This document shows positions 39,201-51,800 of a stretch of 64,000 nucleotides of DNA, piece after piece. The DNA is from Amblyornis subalaris. Taxonomy: Eukaryota > Chordata > Aves > Passeriformes > Ptilonorhynchidae. The stretch covers positions 4,798,663 to 4,862,662 of the forward strand of contig JACAXG010000012.1 of the NCBI GenBank assembly GCA_018881555.1, read 5' to 3'. The notes beneath the pieces are model-generated. The model was not told the origin of the DNA and did not search any database. It saw only the letters and a program-made list of their open reading frames with translations. Both the position numbers and the translations under genes were made by a program. The stretch's first letter is position 1, and the number at the start of each line of letters is the position of its first letter.

Positions 39201-42200
39201 ACACATATTCATGGCCTTCCATTAGCTTGGGTACAGTGAATATGCATTCCTTAGGCTCATTAGTAACGGGTACCCATGTCTTCCTATTTGCTTCTTTTTT
39301 CTCTATAACATAGTTTGTAATCTTAGAACCACCGTCATCTAATGGAGGAAGCCATGATATAGTAATTTTATCAGCCAAAATGGATTCAAATTTAATAGGT
39401 CCCACTGGAGGTCCAGGACGACCTAAAAGATACATTTTAATAAAGAAGAAGAATTAATTAAGTACCAAATGAATGCTATCAATTAATGTAATTGTACAAG
39501 TTCTTGATATCTACCCAGAACATTCAGTCGCATCTCCTTTGAAGCAGTTCCCAGATTATTTACAGCTGTTATAGTATATAAGCCTGTATCACTTCTGCGA
39601 GACTGTTGAATCAACAAAGTGCAAGTATCTTCATCAACGATCTTGTTGACATGTTGATCATATACCACTGGTGATTTGTCATCTGGTTTCTTTGGAGAAG
39701 CTTTCAGCCATGTTAATGTGGGGAAGGGTACACCCTTTATCTTGGCCACGATTTTAACATCTGTTCCTTCTTCAACCTCCATAAATTCTTTGAGCTCAAT
39801 AGATGGTGGACCTATAAGAAAATGTTGAAAAAGTAGATTACAAAATACTTCATAATTTTAAAATGGATTTTTTATTTACTAGTATCGGTACTTACATGTC
39901 TGGTCTTTGACAACAATTGGGCCAACAGTGGCTGAAGGTCTGCTAGGACCTGCTATATTTACAGCTTTGACTCTGAATTCATATTCTCCACCTTCTACAA
40001 GATCCTCAACAGTAAACTTTGTTTCTTCCACATCACGTCTGTTGCATTGCTTCCAAGACTCTTTCACTTCTCCAGTACGATCCCAGCGGAGGCATTCAAC
40101 ATTATAATGTGTAACAGGAGCTCCGCCATCATTCTTTGGTGGTTTCCACGTCAGGCTCACTGTGTTCTTGGTTACAAGGCCAATCCTCAGTTTAATAGGT
40201 GGATCAGGAGGATCTTTGCAACCAAAACAGAAGTGTGAATAAATCTACTATACAGTACCATCTGGTTTTAAAGGATTTATTTGACTTTAATTTCACTTAC
40301 GAATTGGATCCCTGGCTGTGGTCCGTTGGATGGTTTCTGCAGGAGGGCCAACACCAAAACGGTTTTCTGCACGTACCCGGAAGAAATACTCTTGGCCAGA
40401 TATGAGATCAGGTACCACAAAGGAAGTACTGCCACAGTTTGGATTGACTTTAGTCCAGGCCTTCCCTTCAATAGTCCTTTTCTCTATAACATAGCCTCTG
40501 ATTCTATCTCCACCGTCATCATCTGGCATCTTCCATGAAAGTTTACAGCTACCTCTTGTGATATCACTTACTTTTAGGTCTTTCGGTGGACCAGGGACAT
40601 CTGTTAAGATGAAAGCACAATACACACAATTTTACACATGTATGTAGAAAAATAAGACTAAAACCTAGTATTTGGATACTTCAATATACGGAAGCCATAC
40701 CAAGCACATTGACTCTGACATGCACTGTTTTTTGTCCTGCTTTGTTCTTTGCTGTAATACTGTATCGTCCAGAATGACTTCTGTTGCACTCAGGGATGAT
40801 AATTGCTGAACGTGTATCAGTTGCTTCCACCTGTGTATTATAGGAAGAAAGAGAAGTTATAGATCAACTTTGAATATTTATGTTTGAAAAACACAACAAT
40901 ACTGAGGTTAAAGAAATTGCTTGCTTTACCTGAGCTTCTTCAGGTACGTTATGACCTCCCTCCTATAAACAAAGGGAGATAATATAAATGTAAAATGGAA
41001 TAGGCTTAAATGTCTAGAAAGAGATGTAGAAAAAAAGCTATTTCTTTTACTAACCTTTGCTTCTGTTTTTGCTTTTCCTTCATACTCCCAAAAGGTTTTT
41101 GGAACTGGACGACCCTTGATAACAGCTGGGATTTTAATTGTTGTGCCAGCCCGACAAGAGAGCAAATCCTGTGCTCCAAGATCAAGGAAGATTTCTGGTT
41201 CCTCTGCAAAAACATTTAAATATATAAATTTTAAGAGCTACTGAAAGTAAATTTCCATCATCAGTGAGCTGAAATGCCTCAGAAACATGCAGAATGCATA
41301 TTTATGTGAGAAAGGTTGGGCATGCAAAAAAGACACTGGGAAGTATACAAATAGAAGAATTTGTTGCTGTAATTTCTGCATAAAAATATAGAGTATTTCA
41401 TTAGTATGACCGTAGCTGCTCATCAGTTTTCTAATGGATCATGCCCTGGTAACTTGTCATCATAATACTTTCAAAACGTGTGTCAATCTTTTGCTATATT
41501 TTTGTATAATTGTTTATTCTATTTCGACTTCAGCTTGCTCAGCAACCTGCTTGAACACTCGCAGCAGTAAGTGGCATTTAGATATAAATATCCAAATAAA
41601 TTCCTAGAACTCTTACCTAGAATATCTTGGACAGGTATGTCTGATGTTGCAGGACTTGGTTCTGATTCTCCAGCAGCATTTACAGCTTTCACCCTAAATC
41701 GGTATTTTCTGAGCTCTTTCAAGTTGGGAACAACACATTCACAAGTAGGAAAGAGTTTGTCTCCTTCATTCACCTTCTTCCAGTCAGTACTACCTTCATC
41801 TTGCATTTCAACAATATATCCTTTTATAGGACTCCCACCATCCTTTTGAGGAGGCTTCCATGCAAGTGCTACAGATGATTTGGTTTTGTCTTTGACTTCT
41901 GGGCAAGATGGTGGACCAGGCACAACTGGAAAAACAAGAGCAAGTAAAAATTACCTGAGTGTAAGTGTCTTCCCACATTTTTCTGAATAGTTTCTAGAAG
42001 AATGAAAGTATTTTCATTTCTTCACTCATATATAGAGTACATAATCCTACAACATGCATACTAATTACATATACACAGTTACATTCATACATATTACAAA
42101 AATATAAAAATATGATTATGAACTGCAGATTATTTGGCAATGGTGTAATCACAGTATTAGGTACATAAAAGATATAAAAAGATGTAAAAAATTTAAATTA

Positions 42201-45200
42201 AAGCTAATTAGTTTTAACATTTTAAAATCAGGAAACTTTGTGTCAATATATTCTCTTACGGTTAATAAAAACAAAGCATTTGATTAATATTAATTAATTA
42301 ATACTTCATTATTAGAATTAATTTTCATTAATAAATGAAAAAATAATAGCAGCAAATTTTTATTCTGGTCTGATACAATCCTTTAATATAGTCATACAAA
42401 TTATATACTTACATATGGGATCTGCTGCTAAAGCTGGATCTGATGGTTCACTGGGAGGGCCAATTCCAGCAAGATTTTCAGCCATAACTCTGAACTGGTA
42501 TTCAACACCTTCAGCCAAACGAAGCACATTGTGCTCTAGACCTTTTACTGATGGTTTTGTTACAGGAGCCCTGTTGACACGTGCCCAGTAGACACCTCCC
42601 ACCTCTCTCTTCTCCAACCAATAGCCAGTTATTGGGCTGCCACCATTGTCCAAAGGAGGCTCCCAAGTCACCAGCATAGATGATCTGGTGCGATCTAAAA
42701 TTTTTGGCTTTCCAGGAGGTCCAGGAAGACCATAGGGATCCTTAATAACAACTTTTTCTGAGAGGCATTCATCACTTATTCCATATTTGTTTACAGCCCG
42801 GACTCTAAATTGATATTTTTCATTTGTTGCAAGATTCCATACCTGAAAAATAAGATTTAAATCAATACTTGGCTACTTTTAGAATCAACTTACTTGGAGT
42901 TACGTAGTGGTTTTCACTTTAAATTCTACCGTGGAATCTCATTGACATACTTATGTTTACATACTACACAGCCGTATGTGATGTCCTAAGGATATTCTTA
43001 TTTCGTGTGCATAGGCCCAAACATATATAAAAATGTCATCATGTTTGTTCTTATAGTTGGGAAAAAGAGGAATAATTCTGGAAAATGGAAAGGAAGGTGC
43101 CTTCTCTCTAGCTTAGCTGAGGTTAAGTAGCAAAAGTGAACAATTTCTTTTGTTTCATCACATGAGGGATAACACAGATACATGGATGGGAAACACTCAT
43201 CCAGTAATTCTGGAGTCTAAATGGAGCATGAGCACAGGTATCTATGCAAGTACCAGTTTTCATTAGATATGTAACAGTGTTATTTTTTATACATACTAAA
43301 GTATGTAATAAAGCTATTTTATAAATTACCCCAAATCTTCTCTCAACAGCGCCTTTGGAGACTTCTTCCCACTCAGATTTCTTCTTACTAGCATCACGTT
43401 TTTCAATAATGTAATGGGTAATTTCACTACCACCATTATCAAGAGGTACATCCCATGTTAAATAGCATGATTCTGCTTTAATATCAGAAACAGCAAGATT
43501 TCTTGGTGGAGAAGGACGATCTGTACGAAAGCAATAGAGCACAGAAATATATTAAGAAAAAGGCAAAGGCATTGTATTAGCTATCATTTTGTTAAAACTT
43601 TGCATCCTTACCATACACTTCGACATGCACATTGCGAAACGCAGTGCCAAGACGATTGGAAGCTCTCACAGTATAAGTGCCTTTATCATCCCTCACTGCT
43701 GCAGGCAGGATAAGTTCGGTTTTTGCCTCACTTCTAGATACTTCTTCCTTGTTTATCTTAAGTGCATTGGATGTTTGGTCAATTAAAACTTCATTCTTGT
43801 CCCATTCAATCTTTGGCATTGGCAGACCTGTTACATCAGCAGGAATATTAACTGGTTCTCCTGCCTTGACTTTGATAGTATCTCCTCTCACAGCCAAACG
43901 CAATGTAACAGTTGGAGGTACTGAAAAGAAGAAAAGTGACAGAGTGAAGATGGAGATGAAACAAAAATTGCCTTGAAGTGTTCTGAAGATACTTATATGG
44001 ATTTCTTTAAAGCTGATATACCTTCATCATCTTGTATAACTACATTGAGGGGCAGTGATGGCTCACTTTCTCCAATCTCATTGACAGCTTTGACACGGAA
44101 TTCATACATATGAAGTTCATCGAGTTTTTCAACGAGAAGAGACGTTTTTGGACAGAGCCTTGCATTAACTCTTTCAAAGTCTTTTGAATCATGCCTCCTC
44201 TTCTCAACAATATATCCTAAGATGGGACTGCCACCATCACTACGTGGAGGCTTCCAATCAAGTGTAATGGATGACTTTGTCCTCTCTGTGTACATGAACC
44301 TCTCAGGTGCTGTTGGAGGACCTATTAACACAGAGAAATTATAATGAAAAAAGAAATTAAAATTCAGAGAATTTTAAATCATATGAATGCAGTAGCTCTG
44401 GCTTTTTAAAACCATAGCTTTNGCATGCAAAGAATCTGAGTACAATTGTGGCTAGTATAAAGCTTCTCATGTATGTGGAGAAAAAGGTAACAAGTAGAGT
44501 CTCAGTAGGCACCAGTATTTTGTTGTGTAAAGAGCCACAGTAGCTTCAGAGAACTGATTCAGAAATCTGACTGAAGTAATTGATGTAAGGCAGATGCCTA
44601 TCCATGCAGTTGAAAAGTAAATACACTTTCTGTATACAAAACAATCCACACAACAATTTTGTCTTATTAACCTGACATTAATTTTTTTTTAAAAACCCAT
44701 AAAATTGGTCATCTTACCTAATGGATCAACTGCAAGAATGGGTCCTATTTCAACAGGTGGGCCAGTACCAAATTTGTTCTTGGCACTAACACGGAATTTA
44801 TATTCCTGTCCTTCAAGTAGACCTGTAATATCACATTTAGATCTCTCTGTGTCTACAGCTAGTCTCCATGTGTGCATTTTGGCATCCTTCCGTTCAACAA
44901 TGAAGCCTGTGATTTCACTGCCACCATCATCTTCAGGATCAGACCAGTTAAGCAAACACATCTTTCTGTTTGTGACCACTGGCTTTAGGTCAAGGACTGG
45001 TCCAGGAACATCTGAAAAACAAAATCAAACAAATAGTTTAAAGCCCATACTGACCAAAAGAAAAGCTTATTTAATGTGAGAAAATATTTTTCTTACCAAA
45101 TACTTCTACTCTGGTTCCTGCAGATTTTGAACCACTGCTATTGGTAGCAGTAATTACATATCTTCCATGGTCTTTTCTCAATGCATTCTTAATGGTTAAC

Positions 45201-45780
45201 TCAGATTTTGTGCCAACATTTTCAATAACAACTCGATCTTTGTCTAATTCACCCTCCTCCACGGTCCATGCAATGGTGGGAGTAGGACGTCCTGTCACAG
45301 TTGCAGGAATTTTAATAGTCTGCCCAGCCATGATCTGAATGCCTGCTTTGACAGAAACATCCAGCTCAACAGTGGGAGGCTCTGCAGAAGAAAGAGAAAC
45401 AGTTCATTAGTTGAAGGGAGGGATTCAACCCCACCTTTTAAGCAGCTGGACATTTCTTGAAAATAGTACAATTGCAATACCTTTAGGTTCTGCAACTGTT
45501 GTGGGTTCGGTTTCACCAGGTGGTCCTTCGCCAGCCGCATTGAGTGCAGTAACACGGAGTTTATAGTCTGCACCTTCTCTGACTTCTCCAACAGTATACT
45601 GTCGAACCTTAATGGGTTTCTCTGTGCAACGTGACCACTCATTTACTCCCATCAGTTGTTTGTACACATGGTAACCAGTGATATCTCCACCACCATTATA
45701 CACGGGAGGTTCCCATTCTAGCTCAATAGAAGTTGCACTTGTATCAGCAACCCTTGGAATCGGTGGACCAGGTGGCACTA

Positions 45781-45819
<39 letters not shown>

Positions 45820-48800
45820 GTGTAATTCAAAGTTAAAGGCTATGAATCCTATCTTGTCAACTGTCTGCTTCTGCTAAGCCACTTACTTATTGGGTCCTGT
45901 GCAGTTTTTGGATCTGATGGTGGACTAAATTTACCAGGGCCAGCTGCATTTTCAGCACATACTCTAAAGATATAAGTTAAACCTTCCAAGAGTCCTTCAA
46001 CTTTTACTTCCAGAGCATTCACAAGGTTCCTGTTGACCCGAGCCCAGTGAGTACTATTAATTTCACGTTTTTCAATCCAGTATCCTATGATAGGGCTGCC
46101 ATTATCTTTTGGTTCATTCCACTTGACCAGCATACTGTTGCTGGTAACATCTTCCACATCAGGCTTATTAGGAGCATCTGGTGGAGCTGGGGAAAAAAAA
46201 GGTGGTTTTGTCATCATTTCTGTCTCTTCAGAGCTTATTCAAAGCTAAGAGAGAACTAAGATATGAGAAATTACTAATTTTAAGTAATTCATAGTTTTTC
46301 TGCTCTCTTTCTTAGAACTTTTGATTCCTAATAGCAATCAGTAATCAAACTTGCAATGGTTCTCTCTTTTGGTAAGAACACTTGTCTATTAAACACAGAG
46401 AATGTCACTATTCAGATGTTAAGTGTTTTAAGTGTAAAGTTTTATGACAGTGATCATCATTGTTATGTGTTTACTACCGAAATTAGAATACTTTCAAGAT
46501 TTCCCTGTATTTCAATGGTTTAAAATGTTTAGTAATTATCACATAGCTCAAGTTTCTTCTGGGAAACATCCATATAGATAAAGCTCAGTATTCTAAGAGT
46601 CTGTTTAGTTTCACACTAGTTTTCTGAAAAGGTTGTTTTTCACAATTAAAACTTACAGAAGGGATCTTTAGCTGTCATTGGTTTTGAAACACATGGCGGC
46701 CCTGCTCCAACTCTATTTTCAGCAAATACACGGAATAGATACTCTTTTCCTTCAATCAGTTTTGTTACATGGAATTTGCAATGCCTGAGTGTTGCATTGA
46801 CAGTGACCCAGCCCATTTCAGCTTTCGTATTGTCTTTCTTTTCCAGTACATAGTTTAGGATTTCACTTCCACCATCATCAAGGGGAGGCTCCCACTTGCA
46901 AATGACAGAATTTTTCCTCAAATCTTCAAATACAAAGTTTACTGGAGGCCCAGGTGTATCTGTTAGTAAACCAAGAAAAACGATGAGTACTCATTTTGTG
47001 CACTTCTTATCTAATACTTGGAACAACCATGTGTTTTGAGGACATTCTTTACATACCCAGCACATTGACTTCACATGAGGCTTTTGCAACTCCGTGATCA
47101 TTTTCTACTTTAATTGTAAATGTGCCATGGTCAGCTCTGATGGAGTCACGAATTGATAGTATAGATTCTCCTTCTTTATGGTTGTCAACACTCATACGTT
47201 CTGGCAGTGAAAGCTGGAAAGGTTTCTCTTCCTCAGCTTCACCCTTCTTCTTTCTATGTGTTGTTACTCTCTTTTTGATATCCTCTGGTCTGACAACTTC
47301 ATCATTCCTCAGCCAAGTGATAGATGGATAGGGTGACCCTGAAATATGTGCCTCAAGTATGATCTCATCACCTCTCTTCACTTCAAGGCCAGACTGTAGG
47401 TTTGCAGCAAGGAAGACTTTTGGAGCATCTGTAATAAGAAAGAATGGTAAATGGAGCGTAGAATCTTTCAATATGTAAAAGTATGTATGGCAATTAATAC
47501 AAATGATCAAATGAGCAATTCATACCAATAGGATCCACAGCTTTCACAAAAGGAGTAATCCGAGAAGGCTCACTGATGCCAGCAGCATTCTCAGCACGAA
47601 CACGGAACTGATACTCCTTTCCTTCCTCAAGGCCTTTCACTGGATAAGTTAGTAAAGGTACCAGATAGTCATTGCACCTCTCCCACCTCTCCTTGCCCTT
47701 AGCAAGCTTTTCTATTATATAGCCCATAATCTTGCTTCCACCATCAAACAGGGGTGGTTTCCATGTAAGTGTTACTGATTTTGATGTTGGATTATGGACT
47801 TCAAGGTCAACAGGTGGATCTGGAGGCTCTGTGAAAGAGTAGATCAAAAGAGGGATCATATGAGAAAAGAAAGTATGAAGATTTTATTTAAAATTCAATT
47901 TCTTAGATTATTTAATAGTAAGACAAACTTACGTTTTGGGTCTTCTGCAATGATTGGGTTTCTTAGTTCAAGATAATCACCTCCTCCAATCTTATTGACA
48001 GCTTTAACACGGAAGTAATATTCACAGTTTGGGATAAGATCTTTGACTTGCCATGAAAGCTTATTTTCACCAGACATGACTGGGATATATGTTTTACGAC
48101 CTGCTTCCCTGCGTTCCAGAACATAATGCAAAATAGGAGTACCACCATCAAAGTCTGGAGGCTCCCAGGTTACTTTGCAAGAATTCTTAGTTACTTCGCT
48201 TGCCTTAATGTCTTTACATTGTCCAGGTGGACCTGTTTTAAATAAAAATGAAAAAATTAGTTAGCTAGATAGATGTGAAAGTGTATTCTTATAAATATGA
48301 AATTATATTTCATTTCTTCACTTTTAAGATCACAAATGTTGACTACACAGTGTCAACACAGTGTCATAAATATGAATTTATGTTCCCAAAGGTGAAAATT
48401 AGTCAGAATTCTTAAAAAATTTGTATATTTTATGATAACAATTCAATGTAATTGGGCTTTGAGCAGCCACTGAATAATTAGAGCAACTTGAGGTAAAGTG
48501 TTTTTTCATGGGACTTCCTAATATTAATTGCCTGTATGGCAATCTACATGTGACTGAGTTAAAGTGATTTGTCCACCTGTCAGGAAAAGTATCTTCCTAG
48601 TCCTTTCTTCGGTCAGCTGCAGGGCCCAAGTGAAGATAAGTATATTTCTCAGAATGGAAGAATGTAATTACCTATGACTTTGACATTGACTGAACCAGTT
48701 GTTGATGCCAGCTTGTTCTCTAGTGTGATAGTATAAACACCAGCATCAGCATGAACACTGTCTATGACTTCGAGCAATGCAGAGGTGTAGTCACTCTTCA

Positions 48801-51800
48801 TTGTTGTTCTGTCACCAGCTTTCAACTCTTTGCCATCTTTGTGCCATGTTATAGTTGGGGATGGAACAGCTCTGAAGGGTATAGGGATACTTAATTTCTG
48901 TCCTTTAACAACAACAATGTCACGAGTTTTTAGATCAATGGTTGGATTACCTGTAAAAGTAAGTATAGTATTATTAGAAAGTTGCCAAACACCATACTTT
49001 TTAAAGTTATGCTGATCTGAAAAAAAAAAAAAAAAGAAAAAAGAATCTATTCTTACAGTCTGGGTCCTTGGCAACAACTTTTTCTGAGATGTCTGATGGC
49101 TCACTAGCTCCAACAGCATTCACAGCTCTGACTCGCAGCACATATTCCTTGTCTGGAACAACACCCTCATCCACTTTACATTTCAGATCTTTTATTGGAC
49201 GAGAATTGATTCGCATCCATTTTTCTGTTCCTGCTTCGCACATCTCAACATTGTACCCAATAATAGGACTTCCACCGTTCTTCTCAGGAGGTTTCCATGC
49301 AATGCAAATGTGCTTCCGGCCTGCATCTGTGACATGTAAATCCTGAGGAGGCGAAGGAGGGCCTGCAGAAACAGAAAAGCATTGTGTCATTTTCCTCCCA
49401 GAATATCTGTTCTACACAGCACACTGCTTCTATAATTCATACACTATATTATACTTCTACTTACTTGTTGGATCTTCAATATGAATGAGGTCAGTTGGTT
49501 CACTGGGATGACCACATCCAGCTTCATTTTCTGCACGAACCTGGAACTGTACATCTGTACCTTCAATGACATCTGTCACTCTGAAATTGCAGTCTGGACC
49601 AGCCGTCTTCCCAGCTTTTACCCAGCGAGTGGCTAGCTTTTCTTTCTTTTCAATAACATATCTGAATAGATTGGGGAAAATACTATTAGGCACTTGAAAT
49701 AGGAACACTTCAGAATTTTTATTCAATAAAATAGATAAAAAGATTAGAGTAGTTTAGACAGTGGAAAAGTAAAGAGAATCATGGGTAATATATTCAATTA
49801 ACTTTTCTTCACACATTAGCCACTTGTCCTAGTAGATCTCAGCCCCTAATAGGGCTGACACGACTGACAAACCCAGGTCTGAATGTCAATGCCTGAACTG
49901 TGTTCTGTGTTTTAGAACTGAACTGAACTGTGTTCTCAGGTTTTAGAGAGCTGCAGAGACAAAAGAACCCTCAAGCTATACTTGTATCTTTGCTAATTTG
50001 GATCTCACTGGTTAGTCCATTCAGAATACTTGTAGATATTACTACTTGGCTGTCAAAATTCTGCTTAGGACAGGCTATGGCAAAGTAATGAAAACTGAGT
50101 TACTTTTGTTGCTTCAGGCAGATCTTTGTAGTTGTCAGTTGGTTTAAGATATGCTTACTGTGATTGGGAAGGAGAGCAAGAATGAAACTATAAAGAGGAA
50201 AAATCTAACTGACATTCAGGGTGAATTTCAGAGTACAGATACTTTGGAAACCAAAGAAAAAGACAAGTTAGAATCGACCCAGTGGAGTAAAACAGTCTGT
50301 TTGAAAAGTGTTATAAAGAAGAAAATGAACAGAAATGAGGTAAATCTCCATTTTAGCTGAGTGTATACAGTTTGAATGAGAAACCAAGGCAGAAGGAAAA
50401 TGCAACAATACTACTTGGTACATGAATCTAAGTGACTACTGTTCTGGAGGAACTGGAGACTATGGCTGCATTATTTTTTTAAATTTTATACACAGTTCAT
50501 TATTTTTATATGGTGTTTTGAGGATGTTGACGCATTCATTGTTCGTGCACATTAGGTATTTTATTTGAATAATTTCCACGTTTTAAAATCAAACCCTTAA
50601 TTGCTTTGACCACATGGCTTCTCTTACATCCATCTGCCTCTTTTTCATATAAAACATGTCCATTTAAAATTTAAATATTTAGAGAGAAATATCTTCATTT
50701 GTTAAAAGATGTGCATCTGCAGGAACCTACACAAACTTAAAATGACCTTACCTTTGAATCGGTCTGCCACCATCATTCTTAGGTGGTTCCCATTTCAAAT
50801 CAACATGGCCTTTTTTCACTTCTACTATTGTAAGGGCATATGGAGGCCCAGGGGTTGCTAAGGAAAAAAAGAAAGGCACACATTAGAAGACTAGGAATTC
50901 ATTACATGAGCTACTGATCACTCGGTAAGCGAATTGAAACTTACTGAAAGTATCTTTAGCAAGCACCGAGTCTTCAACTTCACAGTAGTCACTCTGTCCA
51001 ATGGCATTTTCAGCAGCCACACGGAACACATACAATGAACCTTCAGTCAGTGGGCTCACGGTGTACTTGGTATCTTTCACTGTTGTATCAACTGTCTGCC
51101 AACCTTTCCGCCTTACATCTCTTTTTTCAACAATGTAGTTGGTAATTGGGGAACCCCCATCTTTTTCTGGTACTGTCCATTTAAGATCTGCTGTGTTTTT
51201 AGTAATATTTATAACCTCAAGCCACCGAGGTGGTGAAGGAGGATCTGTTAAATAGAAAAAGAAGGTAAACCAGGTCATTGCAATTCCCATGAAAGATCTT
51301 GAAACACAGGGAATACACCAAAACTGTCCAAATTTTTTATTTCCTGAACTGAAGCAGGGCAGATTTTAGTATTTCATAAGTCTTCCAAGAGTTTATTTGG
51401 TACCTACAAAGACAGGCAGACATGGGGCTATTTTAAAGTCAGAGACAGTGTCTTTGCAGTAGCAGCACATTCTGAAACTGTACTCACAGAGCCTCTCCTT
51501 GCACAGCACAGGGTCACTGGGTTCACTGGGCTCACTCTCGCCAGCCTTGTTCACAGCTCTTACACGGAATGAATATTCTTGTTTCTCCATAAGATCTTTG
51601 AGGAAGTGTTCAGTTGTGGGAACTCCTTCAGCCACTCTCACCCATTCGTCTGTTCCAGTCTTTAACAGCTCAATGACGTAAGATTCAATCTTTGCCCCTC
51701 CATCATGTTCTGGCTTTGTCCAGTTCAGTCTTAATGATGTCTTGCCAATATCTTTCACAGCTGGCTTTCCAGGAGGCCATGGTGGATCTAGACAAGAGTC

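Larger units (their letters stand above)
36891..41203 (-). repeat. TTN: D-zone super-repeat D3
   Basis: Ig (three exons)-Fn3-Fn3-Ig-Fn3-Fn3-Fn3 (two exons). It has the most fragmented exon layout of the six D units. Confidence 0.88.
41617..45381 (-). repeat. TTN: D-zone super-repeat D2
   Basis: Ig-Fn3-Fn3-Ig-Fn3-Fn3-Fn3; the fifth domain is split, and its second half shares an exon with the sixth. Confidence 0.88.
45481..48950 (-). repeat. TTN: D-zone super-repeat D1
   Basis: Seven single-domain exons, Ig-Fn3-Fn3-Ig-Fn3-Fn3-Fn3. Six consecutive Fn3 lie just upstream, which sets the boundary. Confidence 0.88.

Noticed and set aside
41926..43329. Two neighbouring introns of exactly 487 bp, suggesting a duplicated intron
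   Set aside because: Their sequences show no visible similarity, so the equal length is taken as coincidence.
50151..50360. Lys/Glu-rich plus-strand frame of 69 codons inside the 1,090 bp intron
   Set aside because: Its composition follows the A-rich intron; no domain, no splice context and no start context that would support a gene.
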